A stretch of 17,599 nt of DNA. It comes from an uncultured Bacteroidales bacterium (GTDB lineage Bacteria > Bacteroidota > Bacteroidia > Bacteroidales > Muribaculaceae). Made by a program: the position numbers and the translations under genes. Shown in pieces: positions 14,371-17,599 of the stretch (its first letter is position 1; each line of letters begins with the position of its first letter). The DNA is taken from assembly GCA_949123685.1 (NCBI GenBank), contig CASBHZ010000060.1, positions 1 to 17,599 on the forward strand, read 5' to 3'. The notes beneath the pieces are model-generated. The model searched no databases, was not told where the DNA came from, and worked only from the letters and a program-made list of their open reading frames with translations.

Positions 14371-17300
14371 CTAAATATCGGAATCTTTGGTCTGGTTTGC
14401 AGTCCTGTATTCTTTGGGAGTTGTGCCGAGACGCTTTGCAAATTCCTTATAGAAGTGGGAGCGGTTTGTGAATCCGCAACGGTATATTATTTCCTGAACA
14501 GTAAGGGAGGTGGTCAACAGAAGCTTTGCCGCGTAATTTATGCGATGGTTCTTTATGAAATCATTCGGTGATGCTTCGCCTATTTCTTTGAACTTACGAT
14601 AGAGGTTACGGCTGCTTGTCTTCATATGGATGGCAATCTGTTCTGCAGAGAGGTCATTGTCGTCTATATGCGCATCAATAAAGTCTGTCACTTTGGTGAT
14701 GAAATCCTTTTCTTGGCGATGCATGAGTTTACCTCCGGTAAATTCGAATGAACTTGCGGATGTGTTATAATACTCCTTGAGATGTTGCCTGTTTTCCAAT
14801 AGACGTTTAATCACAGCCTTAAGATAGCTTATGCTGAATGGTTTGCCGATATATGCATCGGCACCTGCCTCAATTCCCTTGATTTTTTCTTCATTGCTGG
14901 TTTTTGCCGACAATAACACGAGAGGTATATGCATTGTGTGCCTGTTTCCCTTTATTTGGCGTGCAAATTCAGTGCCGTCTGTTCCCGGCATCATAATATC
15001 GCTGATTATCAGATCTGGTGCGGTCTCTTTCAGAATTGATATTCCTTCGGTTGCATTTTCAGCAGTGATTACATTATATTGTGTGAGACTGTCTGTCAGC
15101 AGGTTCAGAATCTCCTTGTTGTCATCAAGTGCAAGAATCACCGGAGCTTTGTTATCCTTATCAATACTGTGTATTATTTTTGAAGATTCGTTATTATCGC
15201 TTAATGTTTGTTTTTTTTCACTTTCTGTAGTGTCTGCCACAGCTTCATTTTCGTCATGCTCTGTAATTGCAAGTTGCGGGAGTATGACTATAAATTCTGC
15301 AAATTTGCCGACCTCACTTTCTATGGATATTGTTCCGTGAAGCATGTCAACCATGCTGTGGCATATTGCCATGCCGAGTCCGTTCCGGCTTGAAATGCCC
15401 TTTATCGCGTTTTGTTCAACATTATCAAGAATTGTGTATCGGTTGAAAATGCGGTTCTTGTCTTCTTCACGCACCCCCTTGCCGGTATTGTAGACGTTTA
15501 TATGAAGGCGTCCGTCAAGCTCCTGTGCTCCTACTTTTATAGTTCCGCCCGGAGATGTGTATTTAAATGCGTTGGATATAAGGTTGTTCAGGATCTTTTT
15601 CAAGCAACTGTAATCTGAATTCCAGACAATGTCCGGTTTAATTTCGTTTATGAAATTAATGTTGTTGCGCTCTGCGAGTTCCGAGAATGAATCATAAGTG
15701 TCGTTACACAGTTCGCTTACCATGATTTTTCTCACTTTTGCAGCCTTGTGACCTGTTTCGATACGCCTGAAGTCTATAAGTTCCTGAATCAAGGTGTTAA
15801 GGCGTTCGGCATTGTTGCGGATCAACTTTACGTACTTGCGGATATAGTCGTCAGACCCCGGATATTCAAGAATGCGTTCGCTTGGCCCGTAAATAAGTGT
15901 CAGCGGGGTGCAGAATTCATGGGTTATATTGGTGAAAAAACGTAATTTCTCTTCATATACTTCCTCCTTATGCGCCTGTTCGAGATGCACCATTTTTTTC
16001 TTTTGATTCTCTTTTTGCCTACGTATGTATAGCCATAACAATCCGCCAGTTAAAGAGAGAATTATGATAAGGTAGATAATTTTGGCGATATTTGAGAGGT
16101 ACCAAGGGGCTTTCACCGTGAGCTGCACATGATATGCTTCGCTTTCCATGCCGGTTGCGCGGTTTATATATTTGACCTGAAGATTGTATGTGCCATGGTT
16201 CATCTGATTGAAAGAGATGGTAGGGCTGCCGCCGTTGCTTATCCATTCTTTACCATCGAGAGTGTAATAATATGTATAATTATATGCATTGATAAAGTCG
16301 GGAGCTACAACAGTAAGCGAGAAGTGATTCTGGTCTGAATCAAAAACAAGTTTATTCTTTTTGCCTGAAGTGTCAAGATGGTCATTTAAGGGAACTCCTT
16401 CTCCTGCAATTTTAAGTTTCAACAAAGACAATTTTGGTAAAAAAGGTTCAGGCGCAACATATCCGTCATGCCCGTTTACGAATACCACTCCGTTAATGCC
16501 TCCGAATATCAATGTGTTGCCGGTATTGAAGCTTGCACCATCGCTAAACTCAGTCACGTTGATACCGAAATTTTTGCCATAAGTCTGAGATTCGTTGTTT
16601 TCAGGGTTGAATCTTACTATGCCATTGTTGGTCGTGACCCATATCCTTTTGTCATTCCCATATAATACCTCGTGGATAGTATTGTTGGTAAAGCCATATT
16701 CGGCACCAAAAAAACGTTTCTCTCCATTAGGTGTAGACTTTATGAGTCCGCTTCCTGTGCCAAGCCAGAATGTGGATCCGTCTTTGAATGCATCGAATAT
16801 ATCTTTCACACCTTTTGTCCCGAAATTTGTCTTGAACGGTATATGACGCAACTTTTCTTCCTTGATTTCAAACATCCCCTTTCCTCGGTTGCAGAAAAAT
16901 ATGCTTCCTTCTTTGTCTGTCACTATGGAGAAGAATTGATTTGAGGAGAATGCCCCGTTATCGAGTGTATATTTCTTTATGTCTGATAGATGTGGATGCT
17001 CTGAATCTCCTGAGATTTTTGCTTTTGCAACTCCTTGACCGAGTGTGCACATCCAAAGTGTGGAATCGTTGGTTTCGATCACTCCGTGAATGAACTTGAT
17101 GTCGGGATCAATGTTCATCGAGTGTATTCTGCCTTCCTTATAGTTGTAATAGTTGATTCCTTCTTCAGTGGCTATCCACATTATCGGTCGGTTGCTTTTT
17201 CCCAATGCATATACGGAATTGTGTTTCAGATCGCTGTTTGAAGATGTAAACAGCACCCCGTTTGCGATTGATACAGAAGGATCGAACTCGTTGAAGTTTG

Positions 17301-17599
17301 CTATTTTTAAGATTCCACCCCCTTTGGTGCCGAGCCAGAGATTGTTGTGGTTGTCAACATGTATGGCTCTTATCGGATGAGAAATCCGGTTGCTGAATGA
17401 GTCGAAATCGAATGAACGGATGCTATAACGGTCGTCCCAATATGTATAAAGACCTTGGCAATCTGATCCTATCCATATTACATCTTGATCGGCGGATTGT
17501 TCCAGACAAAAAACACCAACTTGAGGATTGAGGTCTATTGATTGAAATTGGCTGTCTCCATTTGTGTCTACCCATATCACGCCGTCTGTGCTGAAAGAG
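14371..17599 (-). CDS. Hybrid two-component system sensor/regulator (HTCS), 5' end outside the window
   Basis: This membrane sensor joins a periplasmic glycan sensor to a cytoplasmic kinase and DNA-binding output in one chain. The frame is open to the right edge with no true start, so the N-terminus is missing. Numbering is from the codon at 17580, giving 1069 residues to the stop. Propeller repeats (IWIGSDCQGLY, LWLGTKGGG, FWLGTGSGL, IWVTTNNG) fill about 1-370. A Y_Y_Y domain lies at about 420-490 and one membrane helix at about 500-518. The histidine kinase has H554 in NITHEFCTPLT, an N-box NNLISNAFKYT (665-675) and GLGMAI (734-739). The receiver (813-930) has D819, D820, phospho-acceptor D861 and K913. 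An AraC-type HTH follows at about 965-1060. All key residues are present. The downstream GH125 gene suggests an alpha-mannoside ligand (inference). Confidence 0.95.
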   Translation of the reverse strand, partial: SFSTDGVIWVDTNGDSQFQSIDLNPQVGVFCLEQSADQDVIWIGSDCQGLYTYWDDRYSIRSFDFDSFSNRISHPIRAIHVDNHNNLWLGTKGGGILKIANFNEFDPSVSIANGVLFTSSNSDLKHNSVYALGKSNRPIMWIATEEGINYYNYKEGRIHSMNIDPDIKFIHGVIETNDSTLWMCTLGQGVAKAKISGDSEHPHLSDIKKYTLDNGAFSSNQFFSIVTDKEGSIFFCNRGKGMFEIKEEKLRHIPFKTNFGTKGVKDIFDAFKDGSTFWLGTGSGLIKSTPNGEKRFFGAEYGFTNNTIHEVLYGNDKRIWVTTNNGIVRFNPENNESQTYGKNFGINVTEFSDGASFNTGNTLIFGGINGVVFVNGHDGYVAPEPFLPKLSLLKLKIAGEGVPLNDHLDTSGKKNKLVFDSDQNHFSLTVVAPDFINAYNYTYYYTLDGKEWISNGGSPTISFNQMNHGTYNLQVKYINRATGMESEAYHVQLTVKAPWYLSNIAKIIYLIIILSLTGGLLWLYIRRQKENQKKKMVHLEQAHKEEVYEEKLRFFTNITHEFCTPLTLIYGPSERILEYPGSDDYIRKYVKLIRNNAERLNTLIQELIDFRRIETGHKAAKVRKIMVSELCNDTYDSFSELAERNNINFINEIKPDIVWNSDYSCLKKILNNLISNAFKYTSPGGTIKVGAQELDGRLHINVYNTGKGVREEDKNRIFNRYTILDNVEQNAIKGISSRNGLGMAICHSMVDMLHGTISIESEVGKFAEFIVILPQLAITEHDENEAVADTTESEKKQTLSDNNESSKIIHSIDKDNKAPVILALDDNKEILNLLTDSLTQYNVITAENATEGISILKETAPDLIISDIMMPGTDGTEFARQIKGNRHTMHIPLVLLSAKTSNEEKIKGIEAGADAYIGKPFSISYLKAVIKRLLENRQHLKEYYNTSASSFEFTGGKLMHRQEKDFITKVTDFIDAHIDDNDLSAEQIAIHMKTSSRNLYRKFKEIGEASPNDFIKNHRINYAAKLLLTTSLTVQEIIYRCGFTNRSHFYKEFAKRLGTTPKEYRTANQTKDSDI

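Noticed and set aside
17578..17580. Apparent start codon of the hybrid regulator
   Set aside because: The codon is GTG inside a propeller repeat (FSTDGVIWVDTNGD) and the frame remains open to the window edge. The gene is truncated by the window.
1..17599. CRISPR arrays, toxin-antitoxin pairs, restriction or other defence genes, retron-like RNAs
   Set aside because: I looked for regular repeat-spacer patterns and for small gene pairs in the gaps and found none. All sizeable gaps are promoter or terminator regions, apart from the left edge.

Overview
The window looks like a chromosomal segment of a gut-type Bacteroidales bacterium (Bacteroidaceae or Muribaculaceae-like; I cannot fix the genus). 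The reasons are: promoters of the Bacteroidetes primary-sigma form (TAnnTTTG at -7, sometimes TTTG about 20 bp upstream); a hybrid two-component system (propeller, Y_Y_Y, kinase, receiver and AraC domains in one protein); a KorDABC-type 2-oxoacid:ferredoxin oxidoreductase; and a secreted GH125 alpha-mannosidase.

Layout, left to right. Positions 1-293 hold no convincing gene. They contain two 18-bp direct repeats at the very edge that resemble the end of an IS21-family element, a cluster of CTAACA/TGTTAG hexamers including a perfect 12-bp inverted repeat, and the terminator of a minus-strand tRNA-Ser(UGA) at 294-378. The tRNA has a textbook Bacteroidetes promoter. Next is a complete minus-strand tripartite RND efflux operon, transcribed in the order periplasmic adaptor, inner-membrane pump, outer-membrane lipoprotein channel (6231 down to 486), with tight or overlapping junctions. 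Its promoter is followed by a dyad-symmetric leader. Further right is a minus-strand two-gene unit, nhaD (Na+/H+ antiporter) followed 11 bp later by a GT4-type glycosyltransferase. It ends in an AT-rich terminator just before the RND promoter.

At about 8.93-9.15 kb a divergent promoter region separates nhaD from a plus-strand SIRT5/CobB-class sirtuin that lacks the usual zinc cysteines. The sirtuin is followed by the korDABC cluster: a two-cluster ferredoxin, an alpha subunit, a TPP-binding beta subunit and a gamma subunit. This cluster has its own -7 element and a second dyad leader. It ends at a strong 17-bp-stem bidirectional terminator facing the convergent GH125 gene. The right end (14.37 kb to the edge) is the 3' part of a minus-strand hybrid two-component regulator that lies just upstream of, and in the same direction as, GH125. 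This suggests control of a small mannose-glycan utilisation locus.

Most of the window is ordinary core and accessory Bacteroidales content. I found no clearly new multi-gene system. The points most worth a second look are the pairing of a desuccinylase-type sirtuin with a candidate succinyl-CoA-producing oxidoreductase, the two dyad leaders that directly follow identical TACCTTTG elements, and the repeat-rich stretch between a probable IS end and tRNA-Ser.
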